DNA of 19,079 nucleotides from an uncultured Sutterella sp. (lineage in GTDB: Bacteria; Pseudomonadota; Gammaproteobacteria; Burkholderiales; Burkholderiaceae_F). This document shows positions 8,220-14,857 of the stretch, piece after piece. The notes below the pieces were generated by a model, which worked only from the letters and a program-made list of their open reading frames with translations, was not told where the DNA came from and made no database searches. The stretch covers positions 1-19,079 of the forward strand of contig CALEAW010000081.1 of NCBI GenBank assembly GCA_937943605.1. The letters run 5' to 3'. The position numbers and the translations under genes were made by a program. Numbering within the stretch: position 1 is the stretch's first letter; each line of letters starts with the position of its first letter.

Positions 8220-9676
8220 ATGGAAAAGACTTTGGATTTGCCTAAATGTAATAGTGCCGATGGGCGTTACTACTGGATGAAGCCTGAGGTCGAGACGGTG
8301 TTGAAACCACTCCTTGACCAGTGCATCCAGGATGCTATTGACGGGAGAATCACGCGTTTGGATTCTCTTTGGCCGCCAGTAGTGGTTAGTAGTCAAGGAG
8401 CGCCCTTTGAGGTGTGGGAACTACTTCGGACATGGACCGAAGCGCAGCAGGCTGAGACCCTGGATGCGGATAAGGCCATTGCCTTCAGCGAAAACCTGCG
8501 CCGACAGAGCCGGTGGGGTGAGATTGACCATCACTTTTTGATATGCTCAAACGGGAGCTGCAGGAAAAGTATTTTGTTGCGACAGGCAATGAAGATGACC
8601 ACTTCTGGAATCGTGAGTACTCCCTGAAACCCGGTATTCGTGAAGAGCAGATCCCAGAGCCGCTATTGCGTTTTGCCTGCTATGTAGCGGTAAGCTATAA
8701 GGTATATGGTTTGGACTTTCAGTATTTGGACACTAACTACCTCTTTGGTTTGGTGGAGAAAGTGCGTCCGGATATGGTGAAAAAGCTCAAAGAAGAGGGC
8801 ACGGGCAGGTTGCCGTTAAACCTCCAAAGGAGGAAAACAGAACATTTCACCGCATCGGCCAATGATGCGTTTGCAGTGATTCGTATTACTGCTAAGGACA
8901 GCACCGAGGCATGCTATGGCGAAGTCCTGAATTATCTGTGTGAACTTTTAGCGCAGGAAGACTTTCCTCGTAGTTATGCTGTGGAGTTCAAGGGACCCGA
9001 AAAAAGGTACCTTCCGATCACCGGTCTCCCTAAAAAAGGCATCAATCAGCTCTGCGCCTGCGCTGTCGCATATCCATCTCTTCATCCTCTGCTCGAACGC
9101 TACGCTCGACTAGCTATGAGACAGTATGAAAGTTACACCAATCTGAATGATGAACAAAGCGGACTTTCAGGAAGTTTTGCGGTGTTTGCTTTAGGCATGA
9201 AGGGAGATGTCTGGCGACAGTTGGTATGGGACTATTTAGACCTTTGTGATGATGAACACTCTCGCTTGCAGGAGAAGTTTCTTCGAGAGTACGTGAAACA
9301 GTTCGGTTTTAATAAAGAAACAGTGCCGATTTTCGTTCGCGGTGTTCTATCTATGCAAAATATGAAGTATTCCAAGGACTATGCTTCATGGATGTCAAAT
9401 GCAAGCAGTCTTGATGCGTTGATAGAGGCCAAACAGCGTCTACAGGAAATCGTACCTAGCGGATTTTCCTCCGATGAGGATGACGATGATGACGAATTTG
9501 ATGAAGCGACTCAAGATAAAGAGGCTAGTCTAGAAGAAGTCTTGCAATTTGCCTGGGAGACTGTTTGTTATGTGCTTTTTGGAAAAGCGAGTGCAAAGCA
9601 CGGCCAAAAGATCCTCGAAAGTGCACCAGAGATACTGAAGCAACGATATCAGGTGATTTTCCGTAGTTTTGTATAG
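8220..9676 (+). pseudogene. Conserved hypothetical gene split by a -1-type frameshift
   Basis: ATG 8220 follows GAGGTG and encodes MEKTLDLPKCNSADGRYYW and onward up to EIDHHFL near 8540. From there the continuing protein is in another frame: DMLKRELQEKYFVATGNEDD, with later segments such as KGINQLCACAVAYPSLHPLL and ARLAMRQYESYTNL, to a TAG at 9674-9676. The junction is a five-T run at 8535-8539. Restoring one T joins the parts into 485 residues reading HHFFDMLKREL. The protein is probably cytoplasmic and helical, with a very acidic stretch DEDDDDDEFDEATQ near the C terminus. I tentatively recall it as DUF6138-like, unverified. It may be a pseudogene, a phase-variable gene or an assembly error; the downstream part could still start at ATG 8543. 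Confidence 0.65.
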
Positions 9677-9769
9677 TCTGACCGCGCGATACAGTAACAG
9701 AACAGTTGGTAACCATACTTGCTATGATGCTGGTATTGAAGATTTTTGTGAATTATTTCGTTTTTCATC

Positions 9770-10270
9770 ATGATAAAGAAAACATCCAATCAACCTATGC
9801 GTCGTACAGACCGCGAAACTTCTGAAGCCTTTGCTCGGCAAGTTGCTATGGATGCGCCATATGGCACGCTTGTTACGGCAACTAATAATGGAGAACCATA
9901 CGGTGTGCCAGTGTCGCCCGTTATAGAAGGCAATGTGATTTGGTTTCATGCCGCATCTGATGTCGGACGCAAATTCGAAATTCTCTCTAGCAATCCTCGT
10001 TGTGCCATGCTTTTTGTGAGTGAGAGTTCGCCTGATGAACCAGCTTTTTCGATGAACTATCGTAGTGCTATCTTCGAAGGTCACGCGACACTTGTGACGG
10101 ATCAGGTTGAGAAAATGCACGCGCTTTGGTTAATTTGCAGTAGATGGGCGTCAAGTGAGTCTTTAGAAAAGCGGCGAAAAATGATGGATGCTGGCATTCA
10201 TCAAGTGAATGTTTGGCGCATAGATATCACACACATCAGCGGAAAGATGAGGGCGAGTAACAGTAGGTAA
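9770..10270 (+). CDS. Nim-like pyridoxamine-phosphate-oxidase-fold flavoprotein, 166 aa
   Basis: The protein shows the split-barrel flavin-binding pattern of the NimA/NimC branch of the PNPOx-like superfamily: MRRTDRETSEAFARQVAMD, then PYGTLVTATNNGEPYGVPVS, GNVIWFHAASDVGRKFEIL and NPRCAMLFV, and the later YRSAIFEGHATLV. Family members bind FMN or heme; some Nim proteins reduce 5-nitroimidazoles. The start is uncertain. ATG 9770 and ATG 9797 (the MRRTDRE form common in relatives) both lack a clear Shine-Dalgarno. The 93 bases upstream contain no obvious promoter that I can defend. It is probably cytoplasmic. Drug resistance should not be assumed from the family alone. Confidence 0.75.
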   Translation: MIKKTSNQPMRRTDRETSEAFARQVAMDAPYGTLVTATNNGEPYGVPVSPVIEGNVIWFHAASDVGRKFEILSSNPRCAMLFVSESSPDEPAFSMNYRSAIFEGHATLVTDQVEKMHALWLICSRWASSESLEKRRKMMDAGIHQVNVWRIDITHISGKMRASNSR

Positions 10271-10407
10271 GACTTGGTGTTCGAAGCACTCAAAATCACA
10301 TAACGTGTTTCAGAGTTGTCTATAAATAATAGTAAAGTTCAAGCCGCGCACTATGTCTCAAATACTATGAGTCAAGATAAGAAATATGAACATAAAAGAG
10401 AAAGAGA

Positions 10408-11196
10408 ATGCACTATCAGCCGGAATTTTTGACATATAAACCCATTTTCACAAGTGAAGAGAAAGAACAACTGACTTCACTTTCAAAGCAATATTCGTTG
10501 CAAAACCTTATTGATAATCCGCGACATTTTCAAGACTCATCCATCGAGTATTCATTTGTCTCAAGTAAAATCGAAGGAAATTCGTACACTTTAAAAGATA
10601 CGGTTAATCTGATTAAATTTGGATATACAGCAGATTCGAAACCTTTTAGTGATGCTTTGATGATCAAAAACATCCATCTGGCTTTTGATGAAATCTGTAC
10701 TAGAAAACATACGCTCTATCCTATTCTCTCAAAACCCTTCTTGTATGGGATACATGAAACAGTCAGCTATGATTTGTTGTCCAAGGAGCGTTGCGGTGTA
10801 GTGCGTAAAGAAAATGTTTCTATTACGGGTAGCGACTACATTCCTCTTTCTGGCGAAGCATTGTTGGATGCTGAGCTTGAGGTGTTATTAAAAGTCGCCA
10901 ATTCTATTGATGATGCATTTGAGCGTGCAGTGTATACGCATCTCAATTTGGCTTATCTTCAATATTTTTTGGATGGCAATAAACGTACTGCACGGTTGAT
11001 GCAAACTGCTGTATTAGCAGACAGAGGAATTATGCCACTTCTCTTGAGAGTGGAGGAAATTATTCCTTATCAAGCAAGTGTGCTTGAATATTACGAGACC
11101 GGTAACTGTTCAAGCTATGCACAACTGTTTTTGAACGGATATCAGCACACCATTGCCTCGTTGCAAGGACGAACACCGGAGCAAATACAAGCTTAG
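10408..11196 (+). CDS. Fic-family protein with Gln replacing the catalytic His, 262 aa
   Basis: The core motif at residues 185-196 is QYFLDGNKRTAR. It matches the Fic consensus HPFxDGN(K/G)RTxR except that the His is Gln (Q185) and the Pro is Tyr. Asp189, the GNKR anion-binding turn and the distal Arg196 are kept. Near the N terminus SSKIEGN (52-58) fits the Fic inhibitory-helix motif (S/T)xxxE(G/N). Canonical Fic enzymes transfer AMP or other phosphate-containing groups to proteins, using that His as base. Here the activity may be lost or altered; I recall a QPF-type Fic subgroup, so this may be a lineage trait rather than decay. AAAGAGA precedes the ATG. It stands alone, with no antitoxin-like partner visible. 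Confidence 0.85.
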   Translation: MHYQPEFLTYKPIFTSEEKEQLTSLSKQYSLQNLIDNPRHFQDSSIEYSFVSSKIEGNSYTLKDTVNLIKFGYTADSKPFSDALMIKNIHLAFDEICTRKHTLYPILSKPFLYGIHETVSYDLLSKERCGVVRKENVSITGSDYIPLSGEALLDAELEVLLKVANSIDDAFERAVYTHLNLAYLQYFLDGNKRTARLMQTAVLADRGIMPLLLRVEEIIPYQASVLEYYETGNCSSYAQLFLNGYQHTIASLQGRTPEQIQA

Positions 11197-11277
11197 AAGT
11201 TAGCAGAGCAAACTATTTTGGCAAGAAGACGTTAAGACAGTTTGGGTGTGACGGCTATGACAATGTATGCGCTTTGA

Positions 11278-11562
11278 TTTGCGATTCATCAACAGTCAAT
11301 AACCCCTGCCTAAAGGCAGAGGCTTGCAAAAGCCTTTATTGACTAGCCTCAGTGATCCTTCTTCGGAAGGTGAACTACGTTGGTTTGGAATGTATAGGCA
11401 CCGTGGGATGTACATCCTAGTCCCACGCTCTGCGGTCTGTGATTAAAAGCTCTGAGAGGTAGGAGCGGTGTTGCAGGCTAGAAACCCATTCCAACATTGG
11501 CGAAGGATGTTGACAAGGCCATTTGGCCTAGACAACGGAACCTGCGGGTATCCGTTAAGGAG
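11278..11562 (+). ncRNA. Predicted omega RNA of IscB, with 5' guide
   Basis: The region between the Fic gene and iscB folds strongly. AGTCAATAA (11294-11302) pairs with TTATTGACT (11336-11344). Inside are CCCCTGCC-TAAA-GGCAGAGG and GGCTT-GCAA-AAGCC, the latter with a GNRA tetraloop. A CCTTC-TTCG-GAAGG hairpin with a UUCG loop follows (11357-11370). Next comes GTGGGA (11403-11408) pairing with TCCCAC (11421-11426) around a self-complementary GGATGTACATCC, which resembles the conserved pseudoknot block of known omega RNAs. GGCCATTTGGCC and AACGGA/TCCGTT lie near the 3' end, before the iscB ribosome-binding site. By analogy with OgeuIscB, the guide is the roughly 16 bases just 5' of the first stem (11278-11293, TTTGCGATTCATCAAC). 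Boundaries are inferred. Confidence 0.75.
11303..11322. repeat. Left-end hairpin of the IscB element
   Basis: CCCCTGCC pairs with GGCAGAGG across a TAAA loop, with one C-A mismatch in the third pair from the base. The same mismatch recurs in the right-end hairpin. It lies within the outer stem 11294-11302/11336-11344 and shares two G with the next hairpin, so alternative pairings exist. It may act both as the single-stranded DNA end and as part of the omega RNA. Confidence 0.65.
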
Positions 11563-11568
11563 ATTACT

Positions 11569-12843
11569 TTGAAAGTGAAATTAAAAGTCTATGTCTTAAA
11601 TATGCGCGGTCAGCCTTTGATGCCGTGTTCTCCTGCGAAAGCGAGACACTTGCTCAAGGCTAACAAAGCGAAGGTTAAGCACAGAACACCTTTCACGATC
11701 CAGTTGAGTATCGCCACCGGCGAAACGAAGCAGGACGTGACCTTGGGTGTGGACGCGGGATCGAAACATATCGGTCTTTCCGCGACTACAAAAAAAGCCG
11801 AAGTGTACGCGTCTGAAGTTGAACTTCGCCAAGATGTTTCTGGGCTTCAGGCCGACCGTGCGACTTTTCGTCGTGGTCGTCGCCATCGCAAGACGCGCTA
11901 CCGTGCGCCTCGCTTCGATAACCGCAAGGCTTCTAAGCGCCAAGGCTGGCTTGCGCCAAGCGTAGAGAACCGCACTCAGGCGCATGAGTCACGTATTGAT
12001 GTGGTGTGTAAGATTTTGCCGGTCACCAAGATTGTGATTGAGACAGCATCCTTTGACATACAGAAGATTAAGAATCCTAACATTCAAGGCAAAGGCTATC
12101 AGCAGGGTGATCAGCTCGGCTTTTGGAACGTGCGTGAGTATGTTCTTTGGCGAGATGGTCATGTATGTCAGCACTGTCGAGGCCGTTCGAAGGATCAGGT
12201 TCTTAATGTTCACCATCTCGAAAGCCGAAAGACAGGCGGTGATGCGCCGAACAACTTGATCACACTTTGCGAGACCTGTCACAAGGCCTTTCATGCGGGA
12301 AAGATTAAGTTGAAAATCAACCGTGGAAAGCCCTTTAAGGCGGAAGCCTTCATGAACATCATGCGCCGGACATTGCTTGACAGAGTTCGTCAAGCGCATC
12401 CGCAACTGCCTGTAGAGAACACGTTTGGCTATTTGACGAAGCATAAGCGCATTGCTTTGGGGTTACCTAAGACCCATTGTGCTGATGCTTTCTGTATCGC
12501 AGGAAACCTCAAGGCCCAGCGATCAGGTGTCTACTTCTATCAAAAGCAGACTCGTAAACACAATCGCCAAATTCACAAGTGTTCGATTTTGAAAGGTGGC
12601 ATTCGCAAGCGCAATCAAGCGCCACACCTTGTGCATGGCTTCCGACTTTTTGACAAAGTGAGGTGTCTTGATCAAGAAGGATTCATTTTTGGGCGGCGTG
12701 CTTCGGGCTATTTTGACGTGAGAACATTGAGTGGCAAGCAGTTGTCACCCGCTATCCATGCCAAGAAACTGACGATTCTCGAAAAGAGAAAGACTTTTTT
12801 AACCGAATTGAGAAAGGAGAACGGCGCTTCCTCCCCTGTCTGA
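11569..12843 (+). CDS. iscB: IscB RNA-guided nuclease, 424 aa (TTG start)
   Basis: The start is put at TTG 11569 because AAGGAG lies at 11557-11562; the upstream in-frame ATG at 11497 falls inside the omega RNA. The order is a PLMP domain (PLMPCSPAKARHLLKANKAK from residue 16), RuvC-I GVDAGSKHIGLS with D62, an Arg-rich bridge region (FRRGRRHRKTRYRAPRF), RuvC-II IVIETASFDI with E158, then HNH with CQHC, VHHLESRKTGG (H215/H216) and CETCHKAFHAG, and RuvC-III HCADAF (H303, D306). All catalytic residues expected for both nuclease centres are present, and the length is normal. It should cut DNA guided by the adjacent omega RNA and so promote element retention. The TGA stop lies at the edge of the IS insertion. 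Confidence 0.93.
   Translation: MKVKLKVYVLNMRGQPLMPCSPAKARHLLKANKAKVKHRTPFTIQLSIATGETKQDVTLGVDAGSKHIGLSATTKKAEVYASEVELRQDVSGLQADRATFRRGRRHRKTRYRAPRFDNRKASKRQGWLAPSVENRTQAHESRIDVVCKILPVTKIVIETASFDIQKIKNPNIQGKGYQQGDQLGFWNVREYVLWRDGHVCQHCRGRSKDQVLNVHHLESRKTGGDAPNNLITLCETCHKAFHAGKIKLKINRGKPFKAEAFMNIMRRTLLDRVRQAHPQLPVENTFGYLTKHKRIALGLPKTHCADAFCIAGNLKAQRSGVYFYQKQTRKHNRQIHKCSILKGGIRKRNQAPHLVHGFRLFDKVRCLDQEGFIFGRRASGYFDVRTLSGKQLSPAIHAKKLTILEKRKTFLTELRKENGASSPV
12823..12841. repeat. Right-end hairpin of the IscB element, left half
   Basis: GGCGCTTCCTCCCCTGTCT is the 5' arm of the right-end hairpin. It overlaps the last seven codons of iscB. Its partner arm is now about 1.85 kb away at 14692-14711 because of the inserted IS. 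The inner arm pairs 8 of 9 positions and the outer arm 5 of 5. Confidence 0.7.
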
Positions 12844-12847
12844 TCTC

Positions 12848-12859
12848 TGGACCACCCAC
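12848..12859. repeat. Subterminal inverted repeat of the IS, transposase 3' side
   Basis: TGGACCACCCAC is a perfect 12-bp inverted match to 14673-14684. It begins only five bases after the iscB stop codon. Confidence 0.8.
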
Positions 12860-12885
12860 TCTTGTCAAGGGGTAGCAAGTAATTT

Positions 12886-12952
12886 TCTGGGCGCAAGCCC
12901 CAGGCGCTCACCTCTGAGCGCCGTTTACCCATCAGCGCGGCCAAGGCCGCGC
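12886..12952 (-). repeat. Three strong GC-rich hairpins near the IS right end
   Basis: GGGC-GCAA-GCCC (12889-12900) has a GNRA-like loop. GGCGCTCA-CCTC-TGAGCGCC (12903-12922) and GCGCGGCC-AA-GGCCGCGC (12935-12952) each have a perfect 8-bp stem. They lie within 110 bases of the transposase-distal end of the IS, where seekRNA is encoded in studied IS1111-group elements. The middle hairpin contains CAGAGGT on the - strand, identical to target bases 14696-14702. A role as part of the guide RNA is a hypothesis; they could also be ends recognised by the transposase. Confidence 0.5.
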
Positions 12953-13170
12953 ACCATTACTAAGAGATAAAGTCAAGACGCTCAAAGACAAAAAGACCCT
13001 GGCATGTGTATGACGCTGTCTAATGCAGTATTATTGAATACATCCATCTTGATGTAAAAGCGCGTTTACGAAATGCTCGCATAACTTGACTGATTTGCGC
13101 ACAGTAGTTGCTCATCAACCTAATTGAGATAGCGACTGACACTCGGTAAAACGAAGGCAATATACCACCC

Positions 13171-13290
13171 TTTGCCCTCCATCACTTACAGAGGACAAGC
13201 GGATTCTCAACAAGCAGATTACTTTCACGCGAGAGACCCATCCACCAATCTCTTAGGGCTGTCGGGATTCCATTCGGAACTCCATGCCCA
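13171..13290 (-). ncRNA. Structured non-coding segment, candidate bridge RNA
   Basis: Downstream of the transposase on the - strand this segment can form a chain of hairpins. TTGCCCTCC (13172-13180) pairs with GAGGACAA (13191-13198) around a 10-base loop. AGAGACC (13232-13238) pairs with AATCTCT (13247-13253). GGGC (13256-13259) pairs with GCCC (13286-13289) and encloses GGGATTCC-ATTC-GGAACTCC with an internal bulge. An internal-loop stem of that kind is what bridge RNAs use to hold guides. Bases 13188-13194 (ACAGAGG) are identical to target bases 14695-14701. The rest of the 12953-13439 stretch shows no ORF and no further feature that I can support. Confidence 0.3.
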
Positions 13291-13439
13291 CCATGAACTA
13301 TAGGAAGCCGTCAGTACCAGAAAAAGACGAATACAAGTATCTGCAATCAGACGGGAATGGTTGTTTAACGGCGCCTTTAAGGCATCTCATGAATTAATCT
13401 TGCTTGAGGTCGGACTGTTCGCTTTAAGGCGGTAAAGAC

Positions 13440-14603
13440 TTATGCAGCTTTGGCTTGTTCAAGCTCCCACTGCTTCAGTACCGCCTTCGATACGCCAGCT
13501 TTCTCGAAGCTGAACGTCTCTCCGTATTTGAGGAGAGCTGTAGCTATGCGCACCAGCTTGGCTGCGACATAAACAAGTACTTTGAACCAAGGTCGAGGCG
13601 ACGCCAGGCGCTCCTTGATGCAGGCTACGAACAGGCAGTCAGGCAAACGGCCATTGCGCACCATTAAGCACAAGGAGCCTGCACCTAGGATGCATAAAGA
13701 TCGGAGCATCTTGTCTCCTCGCTTGGACATCTTTCCTTGCCCTCGTGCTTCACGACCAGAAGACGTCTCCGTGTGATGCCCTGTGATCTTGTTGTTAGGT
13801 ACAAGGCCTACAAATGCCATGGCTTGTTTGGGACTCTCAAACCGTGCCACATCTCCCATTACTGAACACCAACGGCTCGTTGTCATCACACCGAATCCGG
13901 GTATGGATCGAAGCAAGGAAGCCCGAGGATCACGCTTGGTAGCTTCTGTCAGAAGCTTCAGCACTGCTGCAATGTCATGATCGAGATCACGTACCCGATT
14001 GATCATGAGGTGAAGAGCCTCAGCTACTTCATCACCGAAAGTCTCTCGGTTGGCATCGAGCAACTCATGCAGAACCTTCTGATTGAAGGACCCCGTGCGA
14101 ATAGGGAACCCCCATCCGTGGAGCGTAGCCTTGACGTGAACCATAGTCTTCGTTCGTTGCCCTTTTAATTGGCGATAGGCGGTTTTCAAGGCGAGCAAAC
14201 GGCATTCCTCACGCGTCTTCCCTCGAATAGGCGTCAGCCAGCGATCATAGGCCAGATTCAGGATCGCGAACGCGTCATTGAGGTCGGTCTTTTGGCCATT
14301 GCAATGATCCTTGACCCACGCCTGAACATGCCGCCCGCTGATCATCATGACTTCATGTCCGAGCGCCTCAATCTGCTCGGCAATCTGATGAGCACCGCTG
14401 CATGGCTCCATGGCGACCAATGTTGGAGCCATGTCGGCCAGAAGCGCATAGAGCTTATCGTAGGATATCCGGTCAATGAGGTAGGGTTCCTTGTGATCAG
14501 GATCAAATGCGGCTAGGGCCACATCTTCCTTGGCAAGGTCGAGGCCGACAGCTTCGTATGAGATCGATGTGTCGAGTGTAGACAGGGTGCGCTTTCTAGC
14601 CAT
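13440..14603 (-). CDS. IS110-family transposase/recombinase, IS1111-like, 387 aa
   Basis: The N-terminal DEDD RuvC-like domain shows GLDLAKED with D22, AMEPCSGAH with E66, and KTDLNDAFAI with D107 and D110. The C-terminal Tnp_IS116/110/902 domain shows SIPGFGVMTTS, then ESPKQAMAFVGLVPN, TGHHTETSSGREARG and SKRGDKMLRSLCILGAG, the last holding the expected catalytic serine region. Length is typical and the frame is intact, so it may be active. Family members carry out RNA-guided excision and insertion through a circular intermediate. It ends at TAA (13442-13440). The long 3' non-coding tail and subterminal repeats favour the IS1111 group over the IS110 group proper, whose RNA lies 5' of the gene. 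Confidence 0.93.
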   Translation of the reverse strand: MARKRTLSTLDTSISYEAVGLDLAKEDVALAAFDPDHKEPYLIDRISYDKLYALLADMAPTLVAMEPCSGAHQIAEQIEALGHEVMMISGRHVQAWVKDHCNGQKTDLNDAFAILNLAYDRWLTPIRGKTREECRLLALKTAYRQLKGQRTKTMVHVKATLHGWGFPIRTGSFNQKVLHELLDANRETFGDEVAEALHLMINRVRDLDHDIAAVLKLLTEATKRDPRASLLRSIPGFGVMTTSRWCSVMGDVARFESPKQAMAFVGLVPNNKITGHHTETSSGREARGQGKMSKRGDKMLRSLCILGAGSLCLMVRNGRLPDCLFVACIKERLASPRPWFKVLVYVAAKLVRIATALLKYGETFSFEKAGVSKAVLKQWELEQAKAA

Positions 14604-14672
14604 GATATTGACTCCATAAAGGGGTCTGATACCCCATCATCGTTCTTCGGAAATCGATTGTCTAGGCATCGG

Positions 14673-14684
14673 GTGGGTGGTCCA
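14673..14684. repeat. Subterminal inverted repeat of the IS, transposase 5' side
   Basis: GTGGGTGGTCCA is the reverse complement of 12848-12859. It lies about 70 bases upstream of the transposase start codon on the - strand. Confidence 0.8.
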
Positions 14685-14691
14685 TATCATT

Positions 14692-14711
14692 AAGACAGAG
14701 GTTTCCGCGCC
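14692..14711. repeat. Right-end hairpin of the IscB element, right half
   Basis: AAGACAGAGGTTTCCGCGCC is the 3' arm matching 12823-12841. CAGAGG is identical to the corresponding part of the left-end hairpin at 11303-11322. The sequence beyond 14711 should be the original flank of the IscB element. Confidence 0.7.
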
Positions 14712-14857
14712 TAATTTACTATGAAGATGCTACAAGGTTTAGTCGTAAGGAGAGCTAGTGTTACTGTCGATGGCTAATCGCAGACAAAAGAAGCATCAGC
14801 ATCAAGTCATCGGTCTTAACGAATCATGAGGGCCAAGTCAGGCTGTGCCGTCAAGTG

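Larger units (their letters stand above)
12842..14691 (-). mobile_element. IS110-family (IS1111-group-like) insertion sequence
   Basis: The element is bounded by 12-bp subterminal inverted repeats, TGGACCACCCAC at 12848-12859 and its complement at 14673-14684. A few more bases lie between each repeat and the rejoined IscB hairpin arms, the arrangement known for the IS1111 group. On the - strand the order is left end, about 80 bases, transposase (14603 to 13440), a long non-coding tail of about 590 bases, right end. No target duplication longer than one or two bases can be seen, as expected for this family. The insertion sits in the loop of a quasi-palindrome, a target type known for several IS1111-group elements. 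Ends are uncertain by about three bases. Confidence 0.8.
11294..14711 (+). mobile_element. IscB (OMEGA) element, right end interrupted by an IS1111-type insertion
   Basis: The element comprises a structured left end and omega RNA, the iscB gene, and a right-end hairpin now split by an insertion. The left end has CCCCTGCC-TAAA-GGCAGAGG (11303-11322). The right end has CCCCTGTCT (12833-12841) and AGACAGAGG (14693-14701), the same hairpin type with the same C-A mismatch. Beyond the insertion, TTTCCGCGCC (14702-14711) completes the outer GGCGC/GCGCC pairing. No tnpA is present, so the element is non-autonomous and would need an IS200/IS605-type Y1 transposase in trans. Exact ends are uncertain by about ten bases. 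Without the insertion it would be about 1.57 kb. Confidence 0.75.

Noticed and set aside
8530..8545. Programmed -1 ribosomal frameshift in the 8220-9676 gene
   Set aside because: The site CTTTTTG is not a full slippery heptamer and I see no strong downstream hairpin. A one-base deletion in the T-run is simpler.
11497..11568. ATG 11497 as the iscB start
   Set aside because: It lies inside the predicted omega RNA, has no good ribosome-binding site and adds 24 residues not expected before the PLMP domain. TTG 11569 has AAGGAG at proper spacing.
11596..12444. Two - strand ORFs within iscB
   Set aside because: They are fully covered by the strongly supported nuclease frame and show no domain of their own.
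13455..14516. Several + strand ORFs across the transposase gene
   Set aside because: They are antisense to an intact IS110-family recombinase and have no recognisable content.
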